The position numbers and the translations under genes were made by a program. Positions 1-12,700 of a DNA stretch of 64,000 nt are shown here, piece after piece. The stretch lies in NCBI RefSeq assembly GCF_028858725.1, contig NC_084761.1:32208501-32272500 (forward strand), given 5' to 3'. Numbering within the stretch: position 1 is the stretch's first letter; every line of letters starts with the position of its first letter. The notes under the pieces are model-generated. The model ran no database searches. It was not told the DNA's origin and worked only from the letters and a program-made list of their open reading frames with translations. Origin of the DNA: Colius striatus. Its lineage: Eukaryota; Chordata; Aves; Coliiformes; Coliidae.

Positions 1-1278
1 TGACTTAGATCAAGATCACTGTGTGCCGACTCTGTTTCAGAGTGACACCATTTTGTTCAACTCCAAGGATAAAAGAGCCTCAAACATACTCCAGTAAGGA
101 ATGGTGAACCTTAAGTTTGAGTGAAAATTTGTGCACATAATGTCATGCACAAACATAATGTCATGCATAAATAACTGCTTCCATGGCAAAGCTTTTTTTG
201 AAACGCCTTGCCTCCTTTAGTCTGGCAAGATGATAATGATAAACCACCTCCAAATATCCACATTTCCAGAAGGTACAGCAGTACTTTAGCAGCTAGAAGA
301 TGAAACAGGAGACCTATCACCTGAAAGATCAGCTGTGTGTGTTTTACACATCAGTGCTGTAAAACCACTACTTGTTTGGCAGCGTACACCAGACACTTGT
401 TGATTTTAACACATGTTAATGGCAATGGTGAAGCTCTGTAAATAAAATGAACAGCCATTGAGAAGCATTTTAAACGCATCTGCAACTAAAGTGTGTGCAA
501 CATGTAGCACAGGAATAGACTGGGTTTTGACCAGCAGCTTAATTGCATGCAGATGTTTCTTCCTCCTCAGCACAAGGTAAAGACTGAAAGGTTCAACTCC
601 GGAATGCTGTGTGAGGCTGACTAGGAATTAAAATTTTTTAAATTTACATTGGAAACTCAAAAACCTGTACAATCATTATTGTCCTAACTAGCACGGTTAT
701 GAAAGCACATGAAACATTTCTCCAGAGTTTTCCACAGAAATATAAGAGTGTTTTCCAAGAACTAGGAAGAAAAAATTCTGGCTTGCTTAATGAGCAAAGC
801 ACTTGTCCATGCAAGGCCCAGTTTTCACACCAGTTATATCTGATTTGTCTGGCAAAGCCAGACTTCACAACATACTCCCCAGAAATGGACAGTCTTCTCT
901 CCTAGTGAAAGGAGAGCAGCAGGTTGCAACAGCTTGCATGGCTCACATGATCCTCACCTGCAGGCAGCACGACAAAGTGCCAAAATCACCAGCCCAGCTT
1001 TCCCAAGGAGGTACACAAAAATGCACTTCCAAGGGGCTGCGTTCCCTGGAAGACAAAAATAGCAGAGGCATCTTGCAGCCTTGCTGAATCCTGTCTGACA
1101 CTGACAAAAGTTTAACTGTGTGTTGTATTATCCAAAATCAGAAGGCACAGATCTTCCACAAAGATTTTTGTGTGTTGACTTTTAGGTAGCTAGGTTGTGG
1201 TGGATATTTGTTTCTTGTATCAAGACAGATACATAATGATACTACTGAGCAATAAAGAGAACAGGCGGTCAGGCTTAC
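1..1278 (-). other. SETD7: SETD7 intron 3 (partial, continues off left edge)
   Basis: Everything left of SETD7 exon 3 up to the window edge is read as intron, because exon 3 ends in a good minus-strand donor (GTAAGC at 1278-1273) and no further SETD7-like coding sequence (rest of the MORN region, SET domain) is visible. I see no CR1, simple repeat or RNA gene in it. The open frames here are short and unlike any family I recognise. Confidence 0.75.
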
Positions 1279-1480
1279 CGGGTAATAAATCCAACAAACT
1301 CCGTGTCGAATGTTGTCTTTATACTGCCCTTTGAATATCAGCCGCCCGTCACTGTCATACTCCTGGGCCGGTCCATTCAGCTCCCCATCCACGTACGTGC
1401 CATGAAGGACCACACCATCCTCATAAGTGTAGATTCCCTGGCCTTGCAGGGCATCATCAACATAGTACCCTTCCAGGGTG
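1279..1480 (-). CDS. SETD7: SETD7 coding exon 3 (MORN repeats)
   Basis: This 202-nt exon encodes residues 57-124. It opens by completing a serine codon split with exon 2 and then reads TLEGYYVDDALQGQG and onward through GTYVDGELNGPAQEY to HGVCWIYYP. The G-x-Y/F-x-x-G spacing is that of MORN repeats, which form the N-terminal beta-sheet half of SETD7. The acceptor is CACCAG at 1486-1481 and the donor GTAAGC begins at 1278. The exon ends on a codon boundary after proline (CCG). The match to vertebrate SETD7 is nearly residue for residue. Small differences such as GVVLHG where human has GGVLQG look like ordinary lineage substitutions. The catalytic SET domain would be in exons beyond the left edge. 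Confidence 0.96.
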
Positions 1481-4400
1481 CTGGTGAAGAGAAAACAGCT
1501 GTGAAAGGCCATTCACCTCTGAGAGGTGAACCCAAAGCACAGCACAACCCTGCTCCTCTGGTCAGACCCTAGGAGGAGGCAACTGTTAATGCCTGGTTAC
1601 CCTCCAGTTAACTACCTGCTGGGTACCCTCCAACCCTCTCCAAAACACACATCACCTCTGCAACAATCACAGTTTTTTCTTCCTTTGCTCATTGGTCTGA
1701 CAGCCCAGGCTGCTGCAGGACAGAGCTATGTGCAGGCAGACAGAAGGGTATGCTGGAAGGCTCAGCAGCAGCTGCTGGGGCTCCCTCGCTGGGACACTGC
1801 TTCCAGCCCCACAACGGGCATCACTCTCCCCTGTATCTGAAACTCTGATGTGTTTGCAACTTACAACCAAATTTGAGGGGGACAAGAGGATGGGGAGTAG
1901 GAAAGTAAAATCAAGTTCTCTGGAAAGGCAAGATGAAAAATAAGGAACTTTTTTTTTCTACAGACCTCCAAAGGCAGAGAACAATTTCTGCTGCCCTTTC
2001 TCCAGAGCGTGCTGCATGGACACAGAACCTTTCATCTAAACTGCATTGCTGACCCTTTTTTCATAGGCTGGGGAAGCAAATTCCAGCAGTTCACAGTCAA
2101 AGTAGTTACTGCTCAAGCAGGATACTCTCGCATTACGATTTTCAACCCTTTAGGTTTGGAACTCTACTGACATGTCTCTGGAGAGATAAAAATGGAACTG
2201 CCATATGGGTGGACCACCAACTGCAGCCTTCTACCAGTCCAGTGTTCCCTCCCTAGCAACACACTCTGCAGCAATCTGTACTGGATTGGCTAAAAGCACT
2301 GTAATTTTACCTGTACTTCTATTAAAATGGAACACAGCCTGTCAAACAGAACTAGTGCTTCACTTGGCTTTGAATAAAGAGACAATTCGTTTTTATCTTG
2401 CAAAGCTTTTAGAAGGGGCACAATAATATCCTACAATCTGCTTCACTGCCTGTCTTTAAAAAAGGCTGCTGAGAAAAATCAAAGCCTAAATGTAAAAGAA
2501 GATCTACTCGTTGTTTTATCAGTTTAGAACTAGCGTAAGGACATATAAACTGTTTAGCTTTTATCCAGAATACTTAAATAACATCCAGCTGCAGTACACA
2601 CACTTTCACTGCACTACTGTTTTACTGATGCAAACGTCTAAGGTATTAGCCTAGACAGCATCTGGGAGCACACAGCCCCACACGTTTTACAAAACTTTAC
2701 TAAATAGATTTTTCAAGAGTTGCAGAAGGAATGTTTTCTCAGAATTAACTTTCTAAAGCTTCTAAAGTTTTCTAAAGCTTCACTCTCGTTGTTATGTAAT
2801 TTTGGCAAGTTGGCTGAGATTTCCATGCAAAAATATGCTACAGTAAAAGCCTCAATGCAAACCAGATACAGAGCAGGAAAGGGCAGGAAAGCCATTTTAC
2901 TTTTCAGATTGTCCAGGTTGCTTGGTCCAGGTTGCTACAGAGCTGCACAGTCAGCTATGGCAGCAGGGCACAGGGAAGGAGCAGAGCATGTAAGGGAAAC
3001 ACCAGAAATCTCTGCACTTACTCAACTAGAAATGACACCACTTTCTCCTCTTGTTTATCACAGATCACCAGATTTGAGTTTCATGGTAGCTGGCAACACA
3101 GAGTCCACAGGTAGCATTGCTCTTTAAAGAAGCAGCCACCCCCAGTTTATGTAATGAAGCAGATCAAAAACCTTCATATTACCTTTAATGATATTAGTTG
3201 AAGTTAACCAGCTGCTAAATTACAACCAGGTTTCAGCACTGCAAAAAAAATTATCTTCTTTTACTGTTACTCAGATCTCCACGTTTTCCTTCATTTCCTA
3301 AGCTCCAAATGACCCATCTCTTTGTACTCTCATATAATGTAAGGAAATAAAAAGACAAAAAATACCTAAAGAAAGCATTTAATGTCTTTCAACCTAGCCT
3401 AAAAAGTCAAGTTCTTTAAAACTTTCCGAGTTTACACAGTTTTTCACCACTCCCTGCTTCTCCCTCCCTCTTTTAAAGCTTTCAAAGTATAGTGTCTGCA
3501 GTCAGACAGGATAACGGCAACTAAGATCTGACCAGCATAAGAAGCAATAAAAAGTTTGTGTCTTGCATAAACAAAATCTTGTTACTACAAACTCTGATCT
3601 AGGCCACATTTCTCCAGTTTGCTTCTCAGATTATTGTATTTGTGAGGATATAAACTTTTAGTGAAGTCAAGATTTTTCAGATGTACTGTCTTCCCATTAC
3701 CCACAAGGGTCTAAAGGGGATCTAACATATGCGCTACCTAAAAAATAACCCAGTGATAACAGTTGAGGGGTGGGGAATACTTCCAGGTATTAAGTTATAT
3801 CAACAGACCTTGATTCATTCAACCCTCGCTCCCTGACCTCCCACCTTTCCCTTTTCACGGGAACATCAAGAACTATTGTCTCAGAAAACAATACCATGCC
3901 GTACTGTGTTCTGGGAGATGGTGGCTTACAGGAGTTTCTAGTTAAGGCAGAAGAGCAGCTGTAGCTCTGATGCTCACTTGCAGTTACTGCACAAAGTGTT
4001 TTGTAAAGTGCACTCCAGCAAGCATTAGCACCAATGAAAGCTCAAGCACACGATCCAAAACAGGGAGTGTGCCAGAGGTGAAGCTTCTCTCTCTGAAAGA
4101 ATACATTGGGTATTGTTGCATTTTTGAAAGGGAAGGAAAAAAAAAAACACAACTCATGTTCATTCCAGGTTTCCACTCCCTTAAACAATCAACAGGAAGG
4201 GGGCAGCTATTCCAGTACAAGGAAAAATTTTCACTGAGGCAAACGAGGCAGCCAATCCTGTTTCCCAACACTGAAAAAAATGAGAAGGTCTACACTGGCA
4301 CCAGTCCAGCAACTGACAGGACTCAGGTACTCCCCAAAACCAGACCAATAGCAGTTTGGCTGTCAGCCTTTACCTGCAGCCTGCAAGGCAAACACATCCA

Positions 4401-6366
4401 GGGATGCAGAAATCAGCAAACCTACTGCACTGAGGAACACAATACTGTAAGAAAAGTGTTCTGGAAAATTCTAGGTATTCATTTTTCCTCTTTATAAGCT
4501 CTCAGCCCCGCAGCACAGTTAATGGAAATGGCAAGTTCTGTTTCCTGCCAGGTCATTCTTCCTGCAACACGTCAAGATGCCTGAATCATCCAATTCACAG
4601 AGCAACTTATTCTTCCCAGCAGGGTGTAGCTAGGTAAACTGCAACATCTTTAGGAGCTAGAGTCAGTGCTCAGCTAAGATTACTTTAGCTAAATTAAAAT
4701 AAACTTAGGGCAGTTTATAAAAATATCCCATTTTCCAAAGCTACATTATAGACTATTTTTGTATGTTTTTGTTCTGCTAGTTCCTGAAGTCAGACTTAGC
4801 CAACTGCTCCGGTTTTTTAAGGGCTATAAAAATTTAAAAAAGGAAAAAAAAAAAGAGTTGGCAACACTGAAGCAGTACAGAACAGCCTCGGCAGCAGCCC
4901 GAGTTTTTCCCACAGAGAACTGCCTGTACCCTGGATCACTTGGAGGAGCAGCCCTACAAACAAAGTAGTGGGTCAGTTTCTCTGTACAATCAGCAACTGC
5001 TCTGCTGAGGTCATCAACAAGCACAGAAGCATTATGTACGTGTGTCCACAGGGACACTGTCTGCCAACTTAAGAAAAAAAAAAGGCTATTTTAGAGAGGT
5101 CAGCTGCTGGGCAGTACTGATTTTCAGCTACTCATACAAGATTTAATAAGCCCATTACCAACAACAGGGGGGATTTTTCTTCACCCTTGGAGGGCTGACC
5201 AGCTTCTTTGTAACTGAATAAATATATTTCTCATGAAAAAAAAAAATACAATCTCCAGTATGAAGTAGTTGCAAAGGCAAGTACTGATAAGAAGCTAACC
5301 CACTGAGACAGCAGGAGAGGAGAGGAGAGGAGAGGAGAGGAGAGGAGAGGAGAGGAGAGGAGAGGAGAGGAGAGGAGAGGAGAGGAGAGGAGAGGAGAGG
5401 AGAGGAGAGGAGAGGAGAGGAGAGGAGAGGAGAGGAGAGGAGAGGAGAGGAGAGGAGAGGAGAGGAGAGGAGAGGAGAGGAGAGGAGAGGAGAGGAGAGG
5501 AGAGGAGAGGAGAGGAGAGGAGAGGAGAGGAGAGGAGAGGAGAGGGACTGTCAGTCTAACGGCTGCTATTCATAGTGCTACCAACAGCTGCAAAGCCATG
5601 AAGAATCGTGTCATTTTGTACATCTGCTGCCCCTTTGGAGGAAGCTCTGAGCAACTGCAGAGACAAGGGCTACAGTTGGGGGAAGATGAAGAAAGTATTC
5701 TTAATGAAGACCTGAGAAGAAAACACACGCATAGGCACAGACTAGCCCAATTTCACTGCCACAATTCCCAGTGAAGAGATGGGAAATTAGAGAGGCTTTT
5801 CTTAAATCAGGCCACAAGCAACTTGCAGAGGATTAGGCAGTTGTGAACAAAACCATACTTTACTCAGTCCTTTAACCACTACACAATTTCCAAGGCCAAG
5901 CAGAGGGTCAGTCTCTCTTTCAAGGTCTCTGTACATGAGGTCTGGCACAGGGAGCTCCCAGTCCAGCTGCAGTCTCTGTATCGGGCTATAAGGATAAACA
6001 AAGAATTCTGCCTGCAGTTATGGACCTGAACTTTGTAGTCCAAGTTATTGTCAGCATGGCTTCCAATAGCTCTGACTACCTCCTAGTTCTTATGGTCTCT
6101 AATTAGTTCATAACTTTGAAGTGCTAAAAGAGCCCACATCACTGTATTCTCCAACCAGGAAGCAACTCCAGGCATCATGTTACATACAAATCCCCCCAAG
6201 CCCAGGAAGGTATGGCGACAGCAGCTGTAGAGAAAAGCTTTCTCATTAAAAACTGTAGCTACAGAGTTATCTAGAAACTCAGCAGCACACAGTCAATGTA
6301 AATTAGTTTTGTATCAGGGCAAGTAGGAAGCAGAACATTGAAGAAAAAGCAGAGTTCGTTGACTAC
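1481..6366 (-). other. SETD7: SETD7 intron 2
   Basis: Intron between SETD7 coding exons 2 and 3, about 4.9 kb and AT-rich. Its one striking component is the pure pentanucleotide array at 5313-5546, listed separately. A 175-codon open frame on the plus strand at 3970-4497 has no recognisable family, no splice context and runs antisense to the intron, so I do not call it. I see no CR1 fragment or RNA gene here. Confidence 0.85.
5313..5546. repeat. (AGAGG)n pentanucleotide microsatellite
   Basis: From 5316 to 5545 the sequence is 46 uninterrupted copies of AGAGG, with a partial unit (AGG) before and a single G after. No interruption is visible, which suggests recent expansion and a high chance of length polymorphism. 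It is pure purine on the plus strand, so the SETD7 pre-mRNA (minus strand) would carry (CCUCU)n. Confidence 0.99.
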
Positions 6367-6496
6367 CTTCCATCAAAAAAGAAGAACTTGCCACGGCCAT
6401 TCTTTTCTCCATGCACAAAGTTTCCCTCAAATCTGTCTGTTGATGAATAGGTGACTGTGCAGAATCCATGTGGCAACCCATCATCATCTAGATGCC
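6367..6496 (-). CDS. SETD7: SETD7 coding exon 2
   Basis: This 130-nt exon completes Gly14 and encodes HLDDDGLPHGFCTVTYSS, then DRFEGNFVHGEKNGRGKFFFFDG, ending within the codon for Ser57. It covers the first MORN-type strands (about residues 36-57). The acceptor is TTTCAG at 6502-6497. The donor is GTAGTC from 6366, which lacks the usual G at +5. Exons 1 and 2 together give 170 nt, leaving two bases to join exon 3, and that junction reads in frame. Identity to vertebrate SETD7 is very high. Confidence 0.96.
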
Positions 6497-9400
6497 CTGA
6501 AATAAAATCCAGACAAAGATAAAAGAAATATATTAAACATCATATATATAGTGGCAAACCTGTTCTGATTACATAGATGCTTGAAATGCAGCAGCTCACA
6601 GAATCACAGAATCTCAAGAGCTAGAAAGGATCTTGAAAGATCATCTAGTTCAAACCCCCTGCCAGAGCAGGACCTCCTAGAGTATGTCACAAAGGAACTT
6701 GTCCAGGTGGGTTTTGAATGTCTCCAGACAAGGAGACTCAACAACTCACCTGGGCAGCCTGTTCCAGCGCTCCATCACCCTCACAGGGAAGAAATTTTTC
6801 CTTGTGTTTCTCTGGAACCCCTTATGTTCCAGCTTATACCCATTGCCCCTTGTCCTAAAATTGGCCATCACTGAGAAGAGCAAGGCTCCACCCTCCTCAC
6901 ACCCACCCTTCACGTATTTGTGAACATTAATGAGATCACCCTCCAGTCTCCTCCAATCTAAAGAGCCCCAGCTCCCTCAGCCTTTCCTCATAAGGGAGAT
7001 GCCCCACTCCCTTAATCATCTTTGTGCCCCTGCACTGAACTCTCTGCAGCAGCTCCCTGTCCTTCTTGAACTGAGGGGCCCAGAACTGGACACAATATTC
7101 CAGATGTGGTCTCATGGTAATCTGTATCAAAATACTTCCGTTAGGAGCAGCAATCAGAGATCAGTACGACTGAAGCCTGCACACGTGTGACACTTAAAAA
7201 AATAAAAAGGGCCAGGATGAAAGAAAAGAGATGACAAGAGAGAAAAGAATAGCAAAGACATGCATCTAAAAAACAAGTTAATCCTATTCCAACTTGAGTT
7301 AATATACATCTTCAAAAATATGACAATTCTTTATCTAAAATATGTATTTCTTGTTGAGAATAGGATAGATTTAGATTTTCAACTATTGATTAACAAAAGG
7401 GTGGTGTTTTTTGTTCTTTTTGATAAATACACATTTTACAACATTGAGAGTGTGCCATCTTGTAGCTACACTCACAGAAATTTAAAGAAATTAAAGCATC
7501 TATAATACCACACCCTTGCAATGTCAGCCAACTTGCTAGTTCATATTTTAAATGTTGCTCTCCAATGCCTTCCTGGTGTGTTCACATGCCATCTCCACAT
7601 TCCATCCCCTTTCCTAGCCATATCAATTTTCCCCATTACAGCTGAAAACACACACGGGATGGGCAACACGCTTGGATCCTCATCTGCATGGGTCGGTATT
7701 TTACAAAATACAACTGGCCAACTCTGATTAAGTTAAAGCACAATAAGGCTCCTACTGCACTTCCATCTGCCTCTTCAAAGCCAAAAGTCTAGTTTACCTG
7801 TGTGAACTTGGGAGTCCTTAGCACTGCACTAGAAGAACATTGCTTCCCCTGCAGAATGATGTTCAAGCTCAGCAGGGCTGCTTTCAGCACAGCAATACCC
7901 CAGGCACAGGGGTAACAAGCTCCCATTGTGACATTTTATCGGGTATCAATTTTGCACGAAAACAGATAACTAAACAAAAGCTAGCATAAATTTGTGTTCT
8001 TTTACATTGCTAAATAAAAACTGACCTCTGATCCTCCAAGTCTCTTGCCAAGGCATACAAAGCCTGTTAGAGATGAAACACAGCTCACGCATCCACTTCT
8101 GCAAGCTTTGCCCTGACCAAATTTGCCACAAACTGAGAAGGTTCGAAACACATATAGGAAGGCAGAAACAAACTCCAATGTAAAAGGAAGCAATCACAGC
8201 CCAGGTTGATGCAGGCAACAAGATTACCATAATTACCAAACCTCAAGCCCCATAGTTAAGAGAGAAACAAAGGTATTAAGACAGAAGTGGGGTAAAGACA
8301 AATCACCCACGTGGCTTCAGGAAGGTCATCACTCATGCCCTGATTGCCACAGGTCCACAGGGTTCTGGGGAGACAAGAGTACTCAGAGAGCACACACATG
8401 TCCATGCGTTCTTCTCACATCACCGTAAGCTGCTGCTTCCATGGGATGTTTTACAGGCCCTCAAGGACATCATGGATAGGCACAGTAAAGATGTGGGGCA
8501 GCATCAGGTTAAGACGTCCTCTCTTATGAGGCACATGACCTGTCCTGGCCTTTTAATACCAGAGTGATTGACAGAAGAATGCCATGCAGCACAGGACACT
8601 TTACCAGGAAACATTTTGAAACTTTTGTCTATCTCAGAGTAAAATTTCATTAAAAAAAAAAAGATGAGAGAAACAAAGATAGAGGGAAAAAAAATGAAAG
8701 AGCTAAACAAGTGTTCCTCAAAGTAACCAAGTAAGGCAGTACAGATTTATTATCCATCTCCTGAACTTGTTACTTTAAGTATGGAAATGCACACAGAAAG
8801 AAGGTTTATGGGAGAAATAACAGCGAGATACCTGAACTTATCCAAGAGACAAAATTCACTCCTCCACCCTTCCCACGTGTCCTCTCCGTTTCTCTCACAC
8901 CTGCTCTCACACTTGCCTAGTGACTTCCACTGCTTGCAGAGCATGCAGAAAATTCTTCCCTTTGTTGCTGGTTTGGGAGGGTGACCGCAGCCCACTACTG
9001 TGGCAGAGCTGGGAGCCCACCTGCCTCTCCCAAGGTAGTAACTCGCCTTCCTTCCAGTTCAGCCACCTCACAAAAATCACACCACTGTGTTCTTAAACTT
9101 TAGTTCTCAGTCCAAGCTAGATGAAAACAGTACACAATTTGAAAAGTTGCTAAAACCAATCAGACACAGCTTACTGTCCAAGCTGAAAGCAGTATCGGGG
9201 GGGAAGCTATGTCACTAAAGCTTTTTCATTAGTTTGAAGAGAAACCCTTGCTCTCTCCAAACAGACGGAAGGCACTTTTTCTCCTCCTATTCAGCCAGGA
9301 CACCTCTCTTTACAGAAGGGAAAAGTTTTAGCTGTTACGACAATCCAACTAAAAGGTCAGTGAAACTTCTGATGCGGATGCCTCTTTTGGAACAAACCCA

Positions 9401-12213
9401 ACTATGTCAACATTTGCGGTTTTAATTAAAGGCCTCAGTTTCATCATTATGTGAAGGGTATACTGGTGCAATTTAACAAATCCTAAACAATACAGTCCCA
9501 GTCTTCCCCTCACTACAGGAGCAAAGCTCTTCTAAAATATTTGAATTTAAAAAAACCCACCAAAACAAACCACTGACAGTGTTGATAAATCATACTATTC
9601 AAAAGCCACAAACAACAAACTTGCAACTTTGCCCTATGTGATTATTTGGTTTTGTAAAGATCTTGCTGGAATGCAAAGCCCAACAACACAAAAGCTGCCA
9701 TGCTTATACACAGTACCCATGTCAGGGCTTTTGCACAGTAGCATAGAGGTTATCCCAGAGATTGAAATGGTCAGCTTTGACCTGGTGGCCTCTATACAGA
9801 GTCTTAATCTCAGCCATAGTACAAAGAATCCAGTTCTTCTAACATGCTAGAGGTTTTCCCCTAGTGGAAAAAAAAAATACCTCCCATTCCAATAAAACAA
9901 GAGACATTCAGTGTCTCTTAGTAAACAGGCGGAATAAAAGTGATTTCAAGTTTAGTCAGATAGATGCAACTTGTCTTATGTGGCCGAGGCCTTAGACTCT
10001 AATTCTGTTTCAAGTGAATTCAATGAAAAAAATCATCAGTGTCTGAGTGGGAGCAAAGCAGAGTGTTCCAGCACACTCCTTCATGAAAACAAATCCAAAA
10101 TGTCTAAACATACTTTTAAACCACTTTAAAATCTCACTTTTGTTATTTCCTTACAGGTCTCTCAAGATCTCCTCTTAGGCTCAGACCAGGAACTTCCAAG
10201 AAAAGGAATTACAGTAATAGGTGCTAGCTCTCAATGCAGCAGCATGATGGGGCCAATTACCAGAAACACTTATGTACACAAACCAAAGATAAAAGCCCTT
10301 TACTGTCAGTATTACTATTACTTAACAGAAGATACAGTGTGCACCATCAACAAAAGATCTGTCCACAAATATCAGACAGACGTTGGAGAAATAACAACAA
10401 TAAACCAATCCTATCCTCCTCCCAAATATGATTTCTGACATATTTTAATCTTCCTTTAGGTAAGTGCAGAAATATCCAGCCAGTCTACTCACCCCCAAAC
10501 AACACCGTGCTCCTGTGTTACTCAGAAAACATACTTTCATATATGCTGCTGAATAATATGTCCTTTAAAAACTCATTTCATTAACCTAAGTGAATCCACA
10601 ATATGGCAGAACACTATTTGTGATATGAGGATCAAAACTATGACTCTCTGTCCAAGACACAATTGTATTTTATATATTTGAGGAGGGGGGAGTAAAGGGA
10701 GAGGAAGAGACATTTATATGGGCATGTGACATGCCTCATCCATACCACTCTGTGTATGAATAATCTCACACTCCCCTCACAACCATGTTTTGGACAACAA
10801 AGCTTTTCTTTGGCTCTGTTGCCACATACCTAGACAATAAATCCAAATCCTAGCAGCAGCTGCTTAGCTTGCATCTGTTGTTCAACTAAGCTGCTGTGCT
10901 CCATGTCTTCATCGTAGAAATGTGCTGTGAGGCCTAATCCTCCCGCAACAAGATACAAAGCAGCCCACAGACCAACAACAGGAATTACCGGCATCTTGTC
11001 ACAGGCAGCTCCTTACTTTGTGTCCTTGATCCCAACAGTTGGAAATGCAGGATTACTTTTTCCTGTGGGACTGTGGCCTGCAAGGGAGCAGCTGCTTTCA
11101 GGGACAGCCAGCACACTTTGTTCAAGAGCTGGAGGGGACGAACCCGTACCGCGCTCCCTCCGAGGTGTCTTGCAGGATGACAGCGTGTCATCATGGAGTT
11201 GAATCGATGTGTGCCAAGGTTTCCATCAGTAATACTTTCCAGCTTAAAACTCTCACAGGGTTAGTTCTCTGCCTCATAAAAGGCTAACATAAAAAAGGGT
11301 GTATATTGCCTGTATATGAGAGGGGCCTTCCCACTCAAATACGGATGACTCGACTCCAGCTCTGCTGCCCGTGTTTACGACCACAGCTGGATTCCTAGTT
11401 GCCATGTACTTTTCCCTTTACCATTTGTACTAATGTACTGCCTCTCGCTTCCTGAACAATTACCAAGGACAGCCACACCTTGACGCACCAACCACCTCTG
11501 AAGGAGCTAGCTAAGCTCCGGGAGAAAGGATGCCTATTCCTCTCTCACAAGTCTCGCCAGCATGCTGAAGGATAGGGCTTGCCCGGCTTGGAACAGAAGG
11601 GGCGGCACAGCCCCAGCACCGTGCCGCGGGAGAGGTGGCAGCTGCCCCTCGTACAAAGCAGGGCAACGACCAACCGTGTAAGCCCGACCGGGCACAGGCT
11701 GCACAGGGCCTGCACGGGGGACAACGCATCAACGGAAAAGGGGGTCTGATTTTGATTTGGGTTTTGTTTCTTCCTCACATGACGAGCAGAGTAAACGTCA
11801 CCGTCTGGTTCAGGGGCTCAAGCCGCTCCGCCTGGGCTGGCACTGCAGATACGCCACGGCACGGGGCTGGGGCCGGCCGCAGGCTGCCCGACGCCAGAGC
11901 CGCCCTTCCAGCGCTGCCGCAGCAGCCCCGGTGCCGGCGCCAGGCCCGGCCCTGTGACACGGCGCTGCCTCCGGCAGCCCCTCCGCGCCCCACCGTTCAC
12001 ACACCGCCACGTGCTCGGCGGCAGCCCCGCGGCCGCCGTTGCATAAGCCCGCTGATGTCATGCGCTGCCGCCCGCCCCGGGCGCCCCTCTCGGGCCGCCG
12101 CCGGCTCGCACCTGCCTGCCTCCCACCCCGGCACCGCCCGGCGCCCGCGCGGCTCCCTCTCCGCCTGCCCGCCGGGGCCGGAGCCCCGTTCTCTTTCTCT
12201 CCGCCGCGCTTAC
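6497..12213 (-). other. SETD7: SETD7 intron 1
   Basis: First intron, about 5.7 kb, from the donor inside the promoter CpG island to exon 2. It holds one antisense-appearing CR1 fragment (about 6597-7120, same strand as SETD7). The rest is AT-rich unique-looking sequence with no coding signal I can support. The right-hand end, from about 11,560, is GC-rich and belongs to the promoter island. Confidence 0.85.
6597..7120 (-). mobile_element. CR1 LINE fragment, 5'-truncated
   Basis: Read on the minus strand, this is the 3' end of a CR1 non-LTR retrotransposon. The open frame at 6936-7130 carries the C-terminal reverse-transcriptase hallmark [20 protein letters not shown] followed by [17 protein letters not shown]. 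The element then runs through the 3'UTR-like part to a degenerate CR1 tail (TTCTGTGATTCTGTG on the minus strand) at about 6597-6612. Only the last 0.5 kb is present and the frame breaks after the RLEE motif, so it is a dead copy. It lies in SETD7 intron 1 in the same orientation as the gene. Confidence 0.93.
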
Positions 12214-12700
12214 CTTCCACGGTCTCCTCCAGCGTCTCCTCGTCGCTGTCCATGGCGGCGGCGGCGGCGGGAGCTGCGGCGGGCGGGGCGCAGCCGCGGT
12301 AAACCCGGGCGGTCGCGCGCGCGCCGCCCCGCCTCCGCCCGCCTGCGGGGGCGTGTCCGCCCCGCGCCCCGCCCGCCCCGGGGCAGGGCCACGCGGCCGC
12401 GCGCGCCTGGCCGCCTGAGGGCACGGCGGGGTCGGGGCCGAGCCGCCTGCGCCCCCGCTGCGGCCGGCGCGGATCTCCCCTCACACGCGTGCGAGTGCCA
12501 CGCCCGCGGAGACGGACACGGTGGCCAAGCGAATGCGGGAGGAAATCGTTACATTTGTGCTGAAGAACGTTGAGCGCAGCCGGCAGGAAAATGCCAGCCC
12601 GCCCCGCGCTGTGGTGCCGGGCCTCGGCCTGTGCAGAGTTAGCGCAGCACCCTCGGCCCGCGGCTCCAACGTTTAGTTTGTGCAGTTCAGCTTGTAAAGC
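11560..12700 (-). promoter_or_regulatory. SETD7: SETD7 promoter CpG island
   Basis: The sequence becomes abruptly GC- and CpG-rich, densest at about 11,860-12,560, with GC-box-like runs around 12,335-12,400. The SETD7 start codon sits inside it, and the downstream half covers the start of intron 1. No TATA box is visible upstream of the ATG on the minus strand, as expected for a dispersed-start island promoter. A TCACATGA palindrome (11,775-11,782) of M-box/E-box type and a CRE-like half-site (ACGTCAC, 11,794-11,802) lie at the intronic edge. These motif calls are weak. The exact start site cannot be set from sequence. Confidence 0.88.
12214..12253 (-). CDS. SETD7: SETD7 coding exon 1: histone/protein lysine methyltransferase SETD7 (SET7/9), N-terminal part
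   Basis: SETD7 transfers one methyl group from S-adenosylmethionine to lysine on histone H3 (K4) and on non-histone substrates such as p53 and TAF10, in nucleus and cytoplasm. This 40-nt exon encodes MDSDEETLEETVE plus the first base of Gly14. The start is chosen because the acidic N-terminus matches vertebrate SETD7 and the context GCCGCCATGG is an optimal start site. The donor is GTAAGC from 12,213. The three exons in this window give 124 residues of the usual 366 or so: the acidic leader and most of the MORN region but not the SET domain. No frameshift or stop is seen. The frame stays open upstream of the ATG through the GC-rich leader to 12,781, but conservation begins at this methionine. 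Confidence 0.96.

Noticed and set aside
11635-12573. 312-codon plus-strand frame across the SETD7 island
   Set aside because: Arg/Pro/Ala-rich frame produced by CpG-rich DNA antisense to SETD7 exon 1; lacks stops because of composition.
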